From Temnopleurus reevesii (lineage: Eukaryota; Echinodermata; Echinoidea; Temnopleuroida; Temnopleuridae): a DNA stretch of 64,000 bases. Made by a program: the position numbers and the translations under genes. The stretch is from the NCBI GenBank assembly GCA_036244855.1, contig BQKZ01000316.1:37590-101589 (forward strand), written 5' to 3'. Of this stretch, positions 12,885 to 24,441 are shown in pieces (the stretch's first letter is position 1; every line of letters starts with the position of its first letter). The notes under the pieces are model-generated. The model saw only the letters and a program-made list of their open reading frames with translations, ran no database searches and was not told where the DNA came from.

Positions 12885-13800
12885 ACGCGTTGTAGTTGAG
12901 GGTAGAGGTTGTGAGGAGCATTGGATGAAGCCTGCCAGGCAGTATTGCTTCCAGGGATGTTTAGACGTCTCAAGCGATGTCATAGTGAGGAAGCTTGGGG
13001 AACGGTTGGACAAATTCATCGAGGGTGCATAGCCTTATTGAGTAGGATCACCGAGATCAAGTTCTGCGGAGCGTTTTGAAATGTGACTAGGCTGCCACAG
13101 CGGGAGCAGAGGGAAAGCGTTTTACACACTTCCATGGGCTTGCGGGTACTATCTGGAAAAAAAAAGTGGCGATGGAAGTGGGACCGGTTCCGCGGCACCT
13201 GGAGATAGATGTGTAGTTGAGGGTTGACCGGGGCTTTGATGAGGGTTGGATAAAGTCTCTCAGGGCAGTCTTGCTTCCTGGGTTGTGCCTGTACTTTATA
13301 AAGCTGTGCGTAGATCTACGCACGACTGCACGAACGACTGGTAATCCCTTTCTCGCACACAATGACAATTCCTGGCGCTGAATCGAACCACAGAAAGGAT
13401 CACCAGTCGTTGGTACAGTATTTTTGTTCGTAGTTTATGAAACACAACCTATAGGTGTTTAGATGTTTCAAGCGAGGTCATAGTGGGGGAAGGTTGAACA
13501 AATTCATCGAGGGGTGTTTAGATGTGCTGAGTAGGATCACCGAGATCGATGTGTAGTTGAGGGTAGAGGTTGTGAGGAGGGTTGGATGACGGCTTCCAGG
13601 CAGTCCTGCTTCCAGGGGTGTCTAGACGTCTCAAGTGAGGTCATAGTAAGGACGGTTTGATGAAGTTGGATGAAATTCATCGAGAAGTGTCTAAACGTGT
13701 TGAAAAGTGTCTAGACGTGTTGAGTAGGGTCACCGAGATGGATGTGTAGTTGAGGGTAGAGATTGTGAGGAGGGTTGGATGAAGGCTTCCATGGAGGGCG
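12885..13800. repeat. Degenerate tandem array, unit about 190 bp
   Basis: The segment GTAGTTGAGGGTAGAG recurs near 12890, 13208, 13550 and 13743. It is followed each time by GGAGGGTTGGATGA, then CCAGGCAGTCCTGCTTCC, then a GTTTAGACGTCTCAAG block, a TTCATCGAG block and GAGTAGGATCACCGAGATC. The units differ by point changes; the first has extra internal DNA, and the second is interrupted by a fold-back element at 13281-13449. No frame stays open across successive units. Confidence 0.8.
13281..13449. mobile_element. Fold-back element inserted in the tandem array
   Basis: Ends in GGTTGTG and CACAACC. The arms share CGAACGACTGGTAATCCC and a near-complement AGAAAGGATCACCAGTCGTT. It contains the perfect 18-bp palindrome GTGCGTAGATCTACGCAC at 13306-13323. 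It breaks a repeat unit between CTTCC and GTGTTTAGA, so it arrived after the array existed. A relative lies at about 18735-18895. Confidence 0.65.
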
Positions 13801-14360
13801 CTCTAGCAGAGATATCCTTCCTTTGTTCCGTTCATCGACACGGTCAGCTGTATGTGAGTAACAGAAAAATTATTGAATAATAGTTTGCTTGTAGAATTTC
13901 ACCTTGTTCTAGTATCGTAAAGCAGAGTACTGAGGACACAACTTAGAAAAGTTGATTGAATCTGCTTATACTATATTTATAATTTACGTCCACCCTTTTT
14001 CTAAACCGGTTGAAAGACTATTTTACGAGCAGGGCCGTATGAGTGATCCAATTGACAAGAAAGGATAAAAGTTATATTATATATTCACTCGGAAATTCAT
14101 TATTCACTCGTTAAAAATCATTTCTATATTTACTAAATTAACACTAAGAAACATTTACGTTTGGGACAGCTACCATCTAAAAAGTATATCTCCACAGAGT
14201 ATTAATGATATAGAATAATTTCATCATAATAAGCTTTGGGCTGATTATCTCAAAACTTTGTATGATGACAACTTTATAGAGCCTCTGCCCTCGAACACTA
14301 CAGGCGCTAGTCATTTATGGTACTTATTGCTCTAAAAATAATTTCTAGTTATAAATGTTA

Positions 14361-14366
14361 TTTATT
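14361..14366 (-). other. Candidate polyadenylation signal
   Basis: AATAAA on the minus strand about 445 bases after the TAG that would end the minus-strand gene at 14811. Weak evidence in AT-rich DNA. Confidence 0.3.
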
Positions 14367-14810
14367 ATTCGTAAATGTTATTTAATTATTTATATATAAA
14401 TGAATAAATAAAAAAACAAAAAAATGGTCACCGGTACATGTCCTATAGAAGCCAAAATTATTCAGCGATATAAAGTTTGAATACACTATATCTAAAGATT
14501 ATATCCTATCATTTGATACAAAATTTGCCAAGTATTATTGAGGCCAAAAAAATATGCTCAAAACTGGTTTCAAACGGGAGTTAGTGACATAAGGAGAGAA
14601 TCATAATATTCAGCTGAAATCTAGAATCAACAAAAGAGAAAATACAGATCAAAAGTAAGAAACATGATAACCTAAATTAACCCTCCATAGTAAACCTAAG
14701 GATAGACATTTTGAATTTCACGAAAATGTCCCTTGCAATGTAAATTATCGTTGAAATTGTAATTTTGGTGCAAAAAGGTTCTAAAACCACATAAAGATGA
14801 AATAGAAAAA

Positions 14811-15092
14811 CTAATATAAAACAGAAATCAGTACTTTTAAAGAAAGAAAATAATAAACAACTTGTTTACCATAAGTTTTTCGTGGTTTCTTTGTTGTCTG
14901 GGCATGTGCCGGATTAGCTTGTTGGTGTTCCCTCATATTTTGAGCTGAATTTCTTCCACTTTGTTTAGAAGGAGGTCTTGAACTGGGTCTCGAGCTTGGC
15001 CTTGAGCTTGGTCTGTTGTTGGTCGTAGTCTTCTTTGAAGTACTAAAGATTGTGCTTCTTTCACTGAGGGTGATCGAGGTCCATGCAGCTGC
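14811..15092 (-). CDS. Helical-protein gene, exon 3 (3' end uncertain)
   Basis: Begins AAAWTSITLSERS after a CATCTTACAG acceptor in the matching phase. Encodes four tandem RPSS-like units, QSGRNSAQNMREHQQ and a basic KKPRKTY segment. It either reads to TAG at 14813-14811 or ends at the internal donor at 14870/14869. Confidence 0.6.
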   Translation of the reverse strand, partial: AAAWTSITLSERSTIFSTSKKTTTNNRPSSRPSSRPSSRPPSKQSGRNSAQNMREHQQANPAHAQTTKKPRKTYGKQVVYYFLSLKVLISVLY

Positions 15093-18000
15093 CTGTAAGA
15101 TGAAATGACAATGTAAATATAAATAATTTCTCGGATGATAAAGAATTAAATATCTTGTTTCAATTGATTTAATAATGCATATAATATAGCCTATATCGTA
15201 ATCTGGACGCTCTGATTGACTACTGTCACCGTATTATATTGACCTAATTTCGTTTTTCAAGTTTTCTTCCAAATGCTAAGAATTTGATTGATAAACGTCT
15301 GTAAAACTCCTTGTCTAATATGAAGATTTATAATAGTGTAGGTCGCTTACTGCTTACAGTCTCCTTGGAAACAGACCTATTTAGAAAATGATATTTCACC
15401 ACTCAATAAGACGAGGGAGAAGAATAAAACATTAAAATGTTTCTTGTATAGTATTATTGGTATATTGCTTATATAACCCATCATTTCCAGACCTATCGTT
15501 AAAACATAAGTTATGTGTATTAATAATACCAACGAGATGAAAACATCTCCCTGGTGAAAAACAAATCTGACTAAGTTATAATTACAGCTTACATTTGTAA
15601 AGTTCCAAAGCTTGGATTTGATTGTTTGAAGGTATAACTCAAAATAAACTGGTGCTAAATGATATACGTGCAATACACAATCAATTAAATGAAATAGAAT
15701 AAAATGTCATAGGATGAAACAATAAGGTTATTTTTCATCCTCACAAACCAAAAAAAAATCATTAAATGTTCCGTATTTTAACACAAGTTTTAAAGTATTT
15801 AGGGGAACAGCTAAAATGATTTATGTACATATGATTAAACTACACTATATCAATGCAATAATATGCACGAAATCCAAACTGTCCACAGAATACGTTCATA
15901 AACAAACTGTACTCAGATTACATAAATTGAGAGTTAGAAATTTGCTTCGAACTTTTCCATTTCTTTTCATTCTATCACTCAGCCGCGCACTTTGATTCAA
16001 TAGTGTATATTGTATGTTGATGATATCAAGATTAGAAAATTTGATGATCGGACTCGTTTTCAAAACATGGCTTATTTACGCAAGTAATGCATGACATATA
16101 AAATGTGGACAAGGTTATATAGGTATACAACATGCAAATAGATACTACCCTTTAATACAAGGAAAATACAAAGACAAAGAACTGCTCAAAAAAGAAAGAA
16201 AGATAAAGTCCAGACGGTAAAATATATTCGCGAATCAAAATTTACCGAGTAGCCTTACAATAACATTCATCACTCATTGCCGCACAGAATTAAATACGAA
16301 GAAAAACAGAATTAATGTGTTATTTCAACTTTAAAACTCGGTATATCATTCCATGAAAATCAAATACTACCTGTCAGACTCCAGAAAAGGCTCTGAACTA
16401 GACCAACTATTTAGGATAACACCTGGCTGTCAGGTTCAACGCACCTATCAAACCATACTATGCACCTGCACTTGTTGTTATATTATACCATTCGATCATT
16501 ACACGCAAGGATATTTTGCTATTGTACAAGGCACGAACCTAGATCGTCTGTCAATAAAACTGCGATTGTTCGCTGGTCGCGGTACGGGTTGTTATAGCAA
16601 CAGCCAGCTGACGGGGGTTATATCCGACGTAGAGGGCTCACAGCTGTCGTCTGCTGTACGGTATACTGCAGAGAATGTGTTCTTTTCATGGTGCACAATG
16701 CCTTTTTAGGCCCTCCTCAAAAAATTGATAAAAATAAATGCTCTTAAATGTTATTTTTGAAAAATAGCATCGGTAGATTGGAAAAGTTTTCTTAATCACT
16801 CTTTGAATTTCTTAACACAATTCATTAAAAAAATAGAGCTTGGAAGGGAATGAAAAACCATCGATCATCAGAAAATGACTTTTCAGGTTGTATTCCTCAT
16901 AATTATTTATATTTTTCAAATTGAGTAAAAGTTATTAAAGAAAAAAAAATGAGGCCGGGCCATTATCAAAGGGTCGGTCAATTAAGGATTGCCTTATGAG
17001 TTTCCTGTTACTCGTTCAAAACTAAAATTAGAAATATAGATGAATGAATTTCAAACAAAAGTAAAACGCAACCTGCGTTCTCTTATGTTACTACAGTCAA
17101 TTGCTAAAACTTAGTGATTTATAAATCCGTTTATCTACACTTCACTTTTCTGGAAATACCCAAAACGCAATCGTCTGTAATGGTATAAGCTTCCGTACGA
17201 CTGTCGTAGTTTCTGAAGCCTCAGTAAGGTTTCGGCTCTCCGTGTGAACCTAAAGCCCCGGTCACATAGGACCCCGGAAGCAACACGATTCATCCCGACT
17301 CGTTGTTCTGAGGCAGTTAACTATGTGAATTAACAAAGCATCAGGGTGAATCGTGTTGCTTCCGGGGTCCTATGTGACCGGGACTTTACTCTTGTAATTG
17401 GAGAGATGACGATTACATAAAAATGTCATGCAAATGGATAACAACGCGTGAAATTGTCGGAAGTGTCCGTTCATATTATTTTCACCCAGGTAATTAAAAC
17501 AAAATATTCCTTACCGCATCAGAAACGTCTTGAAACTTTGACACAATGACAGGAATGAGATTCAGAACAGCGCCCCAGTTCGACACCTCTCCAGTGTTCA
17601 ATCCTCGGAACTTCTCGATCGTCTTGTGCGAAGACAGCTCGGAAAAGTTCGTGTTCTCGTTCAGGTACTCTCGGCAGAACTCCATGTCCCTACGGATCTG
17701 TTCGGCCTTGCCTCGTTGTTTTTCGTGAAGTGTTAGAGCCATGACGGTTTCTCCGATACAGTTCTGCATCTCAGTACATAGCCTTTGGAGAGTGTCGATG
17801 GAGGTGAGGAATAGATCGAGTACATGGGTGAAGTGTGTTGGACGGTCCTCATCTAACTTCTTGGAATGCTCGTAACAGTCACGAACCTGAATAAAGATAA
17901 ATGGTTGTGTGGAATTAATTTGTTTTTGTCATACCTATGATAGACGAGAAGAAGTAGACGACAAAGACACAGCCGTTTCATCCGGTTGTGCAAAATTTCG

Positions 18001-19216
18001 TGCCATCAGTGAAATGTACGATTGAATTATCATAACTGAAATGGTGGATCCAGGATCTAGCAAGAGTGGCTACCGTAAAAGTGCGAGGGGTTACACATTT
18101 TCAACAATTACTAAACAAATGTGACAATTTTGCTCCCTTCTTTAAAGCGAATATCGAGTACTTGCAAAGAACTTCAATTTGGAAAAATGAATGATTAAAA
18201 TAATCTTATGTTACAAACAAAGCACAACGTGACTTGTGTAGACAAGGAAAAACTAATATGATAACCTCAAACCGGTTAAAAGCGAAATTATGTCATTCTC
18301 CACGTGCTCTGTCCACTGCAGCAAACACAGGAAGCAGCGCGTGGGACTGGTATAAAATCTGTCGGCCCGACATGGCCCAATTTTAACCCTTTATTTGCAC
18401 ATTTCTCTGCCATTATACATCTTCTTGCAAAACACTTTGGCACATATTATTTATTCATAGTTCTGAACATTCTTCTCACATTTTGTGCGATTCTGTGAAC
18501 ATTTATTTTATTTTTTTAACAAATACCAGAATATATCTTTAATCTAAAATTGTACGTCTGTACGTCCTCTACCACATACACGGGACTCCGACCACAATCC
18601 CCCACTCCCACTGAATATTGAGCGCTTAGTGTAATAACACTGCGTGTCGCTAACATGTGGGGCATGACCGATTGGGCTCTTTCCTTGGGTCCAGCAAAGT
18701 GTAAGGAAAAATGTTGGAATCTAAGATACATCAAGGCGGTGTATCATAAAGCTGTTCATAGAGGTACGCACTACTCTACGCAAGACTGTTGACCCTTTCT
18801 CAAGTGCTAACTCAGCGCCATATGGGTCATTGGGTGCAGGAAAGGGTCGTTAGTCGTACACAGTACCTCTATAAGAGGCATTAGGAAAAATAACCCTCCT
18901 AATTATAGAGCAGCCTATTTATCTAATGCCGTGTCTGCTATTTGAAAAGAAAAAGGATGACCTTATTTCACTCAACAAAAAAGTGAAAAGAAAAAGAAAT
19001 GTGTCATGGACGAACCTGTGCTATGGTTGTGATACTCGGTCCATACGTGGTATTCCGTCCCATGGGTGATCGTAACAAAGCATCGATGAAGCTTCTTGTC
19101 TGTTTGTAAAGTTTCTGACATGTTCCTTCTCTGAGAGCACGGAGTTCATTTGACACTTGAGAGTTCACCCGAGCTAGGTACGATAACACCTCATCTGGAT
19201 TCTCTTTGGACGCCAT
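14811..19216 (-). CDS. Unrecognised helical protein with Ser/Arg/Pro-rich tail, three exons, about 284 aa
   Basis: Model: exon 1 19216-19016, exon 2 17886-17515, exon 3 15092-14811, all phase 0 with GT/AG borders (CAG/GTTCGT donor, TTCAG and TTACAG acceptors, GCG/GTAAGG donor). Residues 1-191 are rich in Leu, Glu, Lys and Ser and look mainly alpha-helical, with no signal peptide or membrane span. Residues from about 192 are low-complexity: a run of RPSS units at about 218-233, then a basic KKPRK segment. I do not recognise the family. The tail may not be complete: a donor (TATG/GTAAAC at 14869) lies inside the last exon, and the final residues before TAG are unusually hydrophobic, as expected of intron read-through. 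If that donor is used, further exons lie below 14.8 kb and were not found. Probably cytoplasmic or nuclear. Confidence 0.7.
16588..16601. promoter_or_regulatory. X-box-like (RFX) palindrome
   Basis: GTTGTTATAGCAAC is a symmetric match to the RFX X-box pattern (GYTRYY, spacer, RRHRAC) that drives many ciliary genes. It lies inside a GC-richer 200-bp patch in an intron. No nearby start of transcription can be shown, so function is speculative. Confidence 0.35.
17251..17388. mobile_element. Fold-back MITE, 42-bp arms, TA borders
   Basis: Left arm 17251-17292 and right arm 17347-17388 are reverse complements with a single mismatch (TAAAGCCCCGG against TAAAGTCCCGG) around GTCACATAGGACCCCGG. The loop is 54 bases. 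The outermost TA on each side can be read as the target duplication. Confidence 0.85.
17515..17886 (-). CDS. Helical-protein gene, exon 2
   Basis: 124 codons, opening VRDCYEHSKKLDED after a TTTATTCAG acceptor and ending KFQDVSDA at GCG/GTAAGG. Long, complexity-rich and open in one frame only, which makes it the best-supported exon of this gene. Confidence 0.8.
17887..19015. other. Intron 1 of the helical-protein gene
   Basis: 1.1 kb, no exon seen. Contains a fold-back element at about 18735-18895. Confidence 0.6.
18735..18895. mobile_element. Fold-back element, relative of 13281-13449
   Basis: Shares TATAAAGCTGT/CATAAAGCTGTTC, TACGCAC, GACCCTTTCTC and GCGCCAT-type segments in the same order as the element at 13281-13449. 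The arms CAAGACTGTTGACCCTTTC and GAAAGGGTCGTTAGTCG are near-complements. Confidence 0.6.
19016..19216 (-). CDS. Helical-protein gene, exon 1
   Basis: 67 codons from ATG (MASKENPDEVLSYLARVNSQ start) to a CACAG/GTTCG donor. An AGAAG context precedes the ATG; a TTTTCCAG acceptor-like site lies further upstream near 19295, so part of the 5' UTR may be spliced. Confidence 0.75.
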
Positions 19217-19959
19217 CTTCTATTTTGAGACAGACAGGATGAGGGTGACGGAAAGAGGCAGGGTGATGCTATTTTTCTCTATTGATTTTCGTTCTGGAAA
19301 AAGAAAAACAGATAGTATTAATGATGGAGCGACGTATGTATATCATATGTATTTGTGTGTATGAGAGAACATGGGTACCTTTCCAAAAATACATCGGTAT
19401 CATTCATAGTAAATGCAGTACAACAAAGATCTAATCTAACATTTGGATTTCTCAACGGGATACTCTTACACCCAAGCTCGCATGATGGTTTGAACGAATG
19501 GATTATCCCCAACCTCAGACAGTAACAATTAGTAACACCCGGCAGTTTTCAATCTCTCCAGCCCATGTTAATGAGTTTTCTGAAGATACGACCATCAGCG
19601 TATTAACATACAAAAAAAAGTCTTCAGCACCCAGCAGTCCCCCCCCCCAAAAAAAAAAAATAATACATTGTAATTTATGAAAAGGTATTATATTCCATCT
19701 TTATTGCTAAGTGTGATATCAATTATCCCCATCATCGAACTATTTGCAGACGCATTTTACGTGTTTACTCTGGTCTCGTCCATCACTTCTCCTCTAGCTC
19801 CATTTACATTTGAATACGAAGTGAGTGATTAACTAAAAAGCATCAGTACCTTAGATATAGTAACAGTAATAGGAGTCAAAATATAATGCATACACTTCAT
19901 TTGAAGTATGGACAGAAATGAAGTTAAGTAAAAAAGGAGCTTGAGCTTTCGATCCTAGC

Positions 19960-20052
19960 AGAAATAAAGTTAACAGTTTCCCATCGAGTCCCATCATAAA
20001 ACACATGTTTATTTTTCGTGGGGCATGATGGGATTCTGTTAGCTTTATTTCT
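19960..20052. repeat. Inverted repeat with 26-bp arms
   Basis: 19960-19985 (AGAAATAAAGTTAACAG start) and 20027-20052 are reverse complements apart from three mismatches, with a 41-base loop. Likely a small MITE remnant. Confidence 0.7.
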
Positions 20053-20587
20053 TTCCTTTCGAAAAGGACGTACATTGTGCATTGATATTTTTAAACGAGC
20101 CTTCCTGACAACAAATTGCTCTTTTTCGGTTGGATTAATTAAATCTGCTAAAGGTACAAATTTGAAACCTTACATTCCAATTTTAACTACATTACCTTCA
20201 AATTTTATCCCTAAGTTTCCCCTATTTGTTTTTAATTGGCAACACTGTGTTATGCAATTTGTGAATCATAATTATAGGGCCTGGGTATGAAACAAAAATG
20301 TTAGTACCAATCATTTGTTTTAGAATAAAAGATACTATTTTGTAGACTTGTTCTTATTGAAAGGTAATTGATGATCTGTAACTACATGTACTAATGAACA
20401 TAACTTTTACAAAACTTCTTCAGAAAGATATATGTCAAATATTCTATCAGTTGTTTTGTTTCCGTATACCATATACAGTAATATGATTTTGTACACATCA
20501 ACACATCAACACATCAACATTGAGTATTTGGTTTCACCATGATCTGCACAATTAGATCATAGCAGAGTCATTTAGTGCTACCGTGTG

Positions 20588-20650
20588 AGAGAGAAAGAAA
20601 GACAGAGAGAGAAAGAGAAAGAAAGAGAGAGGGAGGGAGGAAGGGAGGCA
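20588..20650. repeat. Purine-rich GA/GAAA tract
   Basis: GAGAGAAAGAAAGACAGAGA-type low-complexity sequence. Confidence 0.85.
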
Positions 20651-21353
20651 AATAAACGTGACATTTCGATCAAACAAATATTTGTATTAGAGTCCGCAGT
20701 TACTATGGATGCCAGTAAACAAAACTCAAATTATTAATATCATGTCCATATCGTCATGGGGAGAGGACTAATCAGTAATTCTTTTTCCCTAATAATCTTA
20801 TAAGTTACGCATGAATTACGCTATTCAGAAAACAGGTCATAAAATCCTCCATCTAATCAATTTGACAATGGAAAGCCGGTATTATTAAATGAGTACAGCT
20901 CGAATATTTCGGTGAATAATTCAAAGGCGACTTGCGTAGCGGGCAAAAACTATATGATCTTCATGAAATACATTTATAATCACATTGCAATAAAGAAAGT
21001 TGCTCTGAAAAAAAAAATGTGTGATAGAAACTTTCAGGATGACAAGAGTACTGACGGAATAGCATAAACCACGCATATGTTCAAAAAATTTAAAACGCGA
21101 TGTTTTTGTCAAATAATCCATCGTCTGGCACGAGCATGATTCATAATTTAGTAACGAGCAACGGTCTTCACAGTTTTTAGTTGCTAGGATATATGAAAAT
21201 ATGACAAATGGTAAAATCGAATATTTTAAGGAAGAATTTGACCCATTAGAATTCATACAATCACGGTTCAGGAACAATGATACTAGTATACTAATAGTAA
21301 TGTATTAATGGTATTTTCTTGCATTGTGACGAATAAAAATCAAATCAAATCAA

Positions 21354-21355
<2 letters not shown>

Positions 21356-21384
<29 letters not shown>

Positions 21385-21387
21385 ATA

Positions 21388-21442
<55 letters not shown>

Positions 21443-21453
21443 AAGTAGTAGTA

Positions 21454-21508
<55 letters not shown>

Positions 21509-21573
21509 AAGTATTAGTATTATTATTATTTGTAGTAGTATAAGTAGTAGTAGTAGTAGTATTACTAGTAGTA
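21356..21573. repeat. (AGT)n microsatellite, array 1
   Basis: More than 200 bases of AGT triplets with AGA and ATT variants. Reads as poly-Ser or poly-Thr in some frames, which is not evidence of coding. It directly follows an AATCAAATCAAATCAAAT repeat. Confidence 0.95.
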
Positions 21574-21844
21574 GTAATAATGATGATAATAATAATAATA
21601 ATCATAACAATAGAATTAATACTTACTTAATACTTAATACAGTAAATAACAGCAGCAACGTTAAAAATAAATAATAATAATGATTATGATGATGATGGCA
21701 ATGAAGAGAATTATAAAAGAAAGAAAAGAAATGTAATTTGGAAAGATGAAAATACCATGAAGAAACATTGATATTCTTGTAACATATCGCTGCACACTCT
21801 TAAAGCATGGGGCGCTCAATTTGACTTACGACAATGTATCGCGC

Positions 21845-21845
<1 letters not shown>

Positions 21846-21876
<31 letters not shown>
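21846..21876. repeat. Poly-A run
   Basis: 31 consecutive A with no recognisable retro-element body next to it. Confidence 0.9.
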
Positions 21877-21878
<2 letters not shown>

Positions 21879-22576
21879 AAAGAGTACATTCAATAGGAGG
21901 TTATTTTTGAATAAATAAAGAATCAATAATTCGCGTGAATGAGGTAAAACATTGACAAGGTTATGTGTCCAAGGGTCTTTATTATAGCGATACCAATCGA
22001 TGAGTTCAATCAATAATACTATGAACCTTACATGAAAACATGTTGGTCTAATTACTGTCAACGCTTGATAAAATAAATGAACTTTGAGATGCTCAAATCA
22101 TACTATCCATAATGAATCTATCACGAAATATAGGGGGTATAAAGAGATTGATAATTTCGAATTGATTAAAATTTAAGTGGTATTTTCCCTTCTGTTAAAT
22201 ATTTGCCTCTGTATTTATCTTTCTACTGAAAAAAAAGTTACTTGCAGTTACTCAAAAGAGTATACATGTATTAAGTCAAGAGGTATATGAAATATTGTTC
22301 TCATGAAAGGATATCATTGTATTATTGATATTGATATGTTATTACTATTAGAAGTATTGTTGTTGTTATTGACATTATTGTTACTATCATTCTAACAATG
22401 ATGATCAGTACTCGTCGTTGTTATCATTATTGATATCATATGTTGCTGTAAATGTGTTTTGCCAATCTTGGTCTTATTACATTTACATACTCCTATACTA
22501 CTTATATATAATATCATTATTACCACTACAAGCTACTATAATGTCGTAGAAGTATAGCAAAGTATTATTATTATTG

Positions 22577-22589
22577 TTAGTAGTAGTTT

Positions 22590-22634
<45 letters not shown>

Positions 22635-22663
22635 GAGTATTAGTAGTAGTAGTAGTAGTAGAT

Positions 22664-22707
<44 letters not shown>

Positions 22708-22708
22708 C

Positions 22709-22763
<55 letters not shown>
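22577..22763. repeat. (AGT)n microsatellite, array 2
   Basis: A second AGT array about 1 kb from the first, with a few interrupting triplets. Confidence 0.95.
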
Positions 22764-22768
<5 letters not shown>

Positions 22769-24405
22769 CAGTAATAGTGTAGTAGAATTGTGATTCTTTA
22801 CTCAAATGTTTTCACCAGCATCATTATGATCATCATGCATGTTGTCGGCCCTGCTCGCTATAAAATTATTAAGAAATTTACGAAAGAAACTTCTATGGCT
22901 AATTGGCTATTATATATATTATGTCTTCATAAGCAAAAACATTTATCATAGATGTAAAACAAGTATAAGAAAATTTGCAGCACTCACCGTGTACGCCTTG
23001 GTCAGAAGTGAAGGTTCTCGTATTCAACCTTGGTTGTATTCCTTCGTCTACGGTTGTTTTCAGAGAAAATTGTCAAACGCAGCTTTATATCACAGACAAA
23101 ACTAACAATTTTCGCTTAGATATACTTCTTTGATAAAGAAGTGTGAATTACTTTTGTCTATAACAAATTAATGCTTAAAAGGTAGTGTAAATCTGACACC
23201 ATGGAGTTAGTCCTCACAATACCAAACTACTTATGGAGCAGGTCTTTATTTACACCAACGACACTATTGTTGATCGACTCTTCTCATGTCATGAATGAAT
23301 GGGTAATAGGACGACGGCATCAGCATTCTATTCTATGGAGGTAGTCTTAGCAAATAGACACTTTCATCCTTCATACGCTATTCAAAATTATATTCGCAAA
23401 GGAAAACGAGACACTGGTTCCTGGTAACGTACCAATTGATGAAATTATTTAAATTTAGACGATGGCAATTTTATAAACATTAGGGGAAATCAATACATAT
23501 TAAATTTTCTTCATTTTCTTCAGACGCAATGCAATATAACAATAATATTGAAGACTACGTTAAGTCGTGGTTACAAGGTGACTATATCTATTATTGTCAT
23601 CTTTTCTGAGTCTTCGATCGGCATTGACCCGATTGGTCTCTACTACCAAAGCGATGTGCCTTTTTACGAAAGCATGAAAGGGTGCGATGTCAACTATTCC
23701 GTTACCATGGTAATATTTGACTCGTTAGAGTCGTTTGCACTTTCTCGTTGGAATCGATTTCCTTTGGAATATCGTTCATGATATATTGAGTGCTTCCATT
23801 GAGAATAAAAACCAATTAATCCGATGAAGATACGTAAATAATAATCGTTAAGCAATTGTAACAAGCTGGGAGAATGGTGTGTTATGATGCGTCAATATTA
23901 TAAAATGCATGGGTGCTGACCATTAAAGAAAAAAACTTATGGTCAGGGGCGAAAAGAACCGAGAGAAAGAGAGATGAGGAGAATCGGAAAGGGGGTGAAA
24001 ATATATAGAGGAATAGAAAAAAAGAAGACGAAGATGGAGGAGAAGAAAAAAAAGAAGATGTGAAGAAAACGAAGAATCTATAGTATTCAAAATTGCTCGT
24101 TTTTGTTCTTCGTGCGCTTGTATTCAGTCAAAGCAAATACACACATACACAACAACTCTCCAAATAAATTGCGAAATCCTCACTCTGTCTCTCATCACTT
24201 TCGATGATTCTACTTGTTCTTTCTCTCTGTTCCCTCATCCCAGGGAGTTGGGATTCCCTGCTCATCCCTAGCTCCAAACCCTCATGGTAAGCATCCAAAC
24301 CGTGGGCAAAGGCCTACACACCAGAAAAAATAGAGGCAACTGTGGATTTACACACGATACATGCAGGCACACACATACATATAAACACATTCACAGATAT
24401 AGCAA

Positions 24406-24406
<1 letters not shown>

Positions 24407-24441
<35 letters not shown>

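Larger units (their letters stand above)
7783..14810. other. Intergenic region between the LRR gene and the helical-protein gene
   Basis: About 7 kb with no supportable gene. It contains possible polyadenylation signals for the LRR gene (AATAAA at 8414-8424), MITE copies near 8.1 and 8.6 kb, CT and GT microsatellites, a 47-n gap, and the tandem array at 12.9-13.8 kb. The 3' UTR of the minus-strand gene may occupy its right end. Confidence 0.6.
15093..17514. other. Intron 2 of the helical-protein gene
   Basis: 2.4 kb with no supportable exon. It includes a locally GC-richer patch at 16.5-16.7 kb with an RFX-type palindrome, and a fold-back MITE at 17251-17388. Confidence 0.6.

Noticed and set aside
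13087..13368. 93-residue minus-strand frame
   Set aside because: It crosses from tandem repeat into an inserted fold-back element, so it cannot be an ancestral coding unit.
16353..16709. 118-residue open frame on the plus strand, of ordinary complexity
   Set aside because: No splice, start or family support; it lies in an intron of the opposite-strand gene and its openness follows from the local GC-richer patch.
20921..21277. 118-residue open frame on the minus strand
   Set aside because: Composition is that of random AT-rich DNA, with no motif and no neighbouring exon.
21345..21674. Poly-Ser and poly-Thr open frames
   Set aside because: They are translations of an (AGT)n microsatellite.
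22536..22805. Poly-Thr/Leu open frame
   Set aside because: Microsatellite translation.
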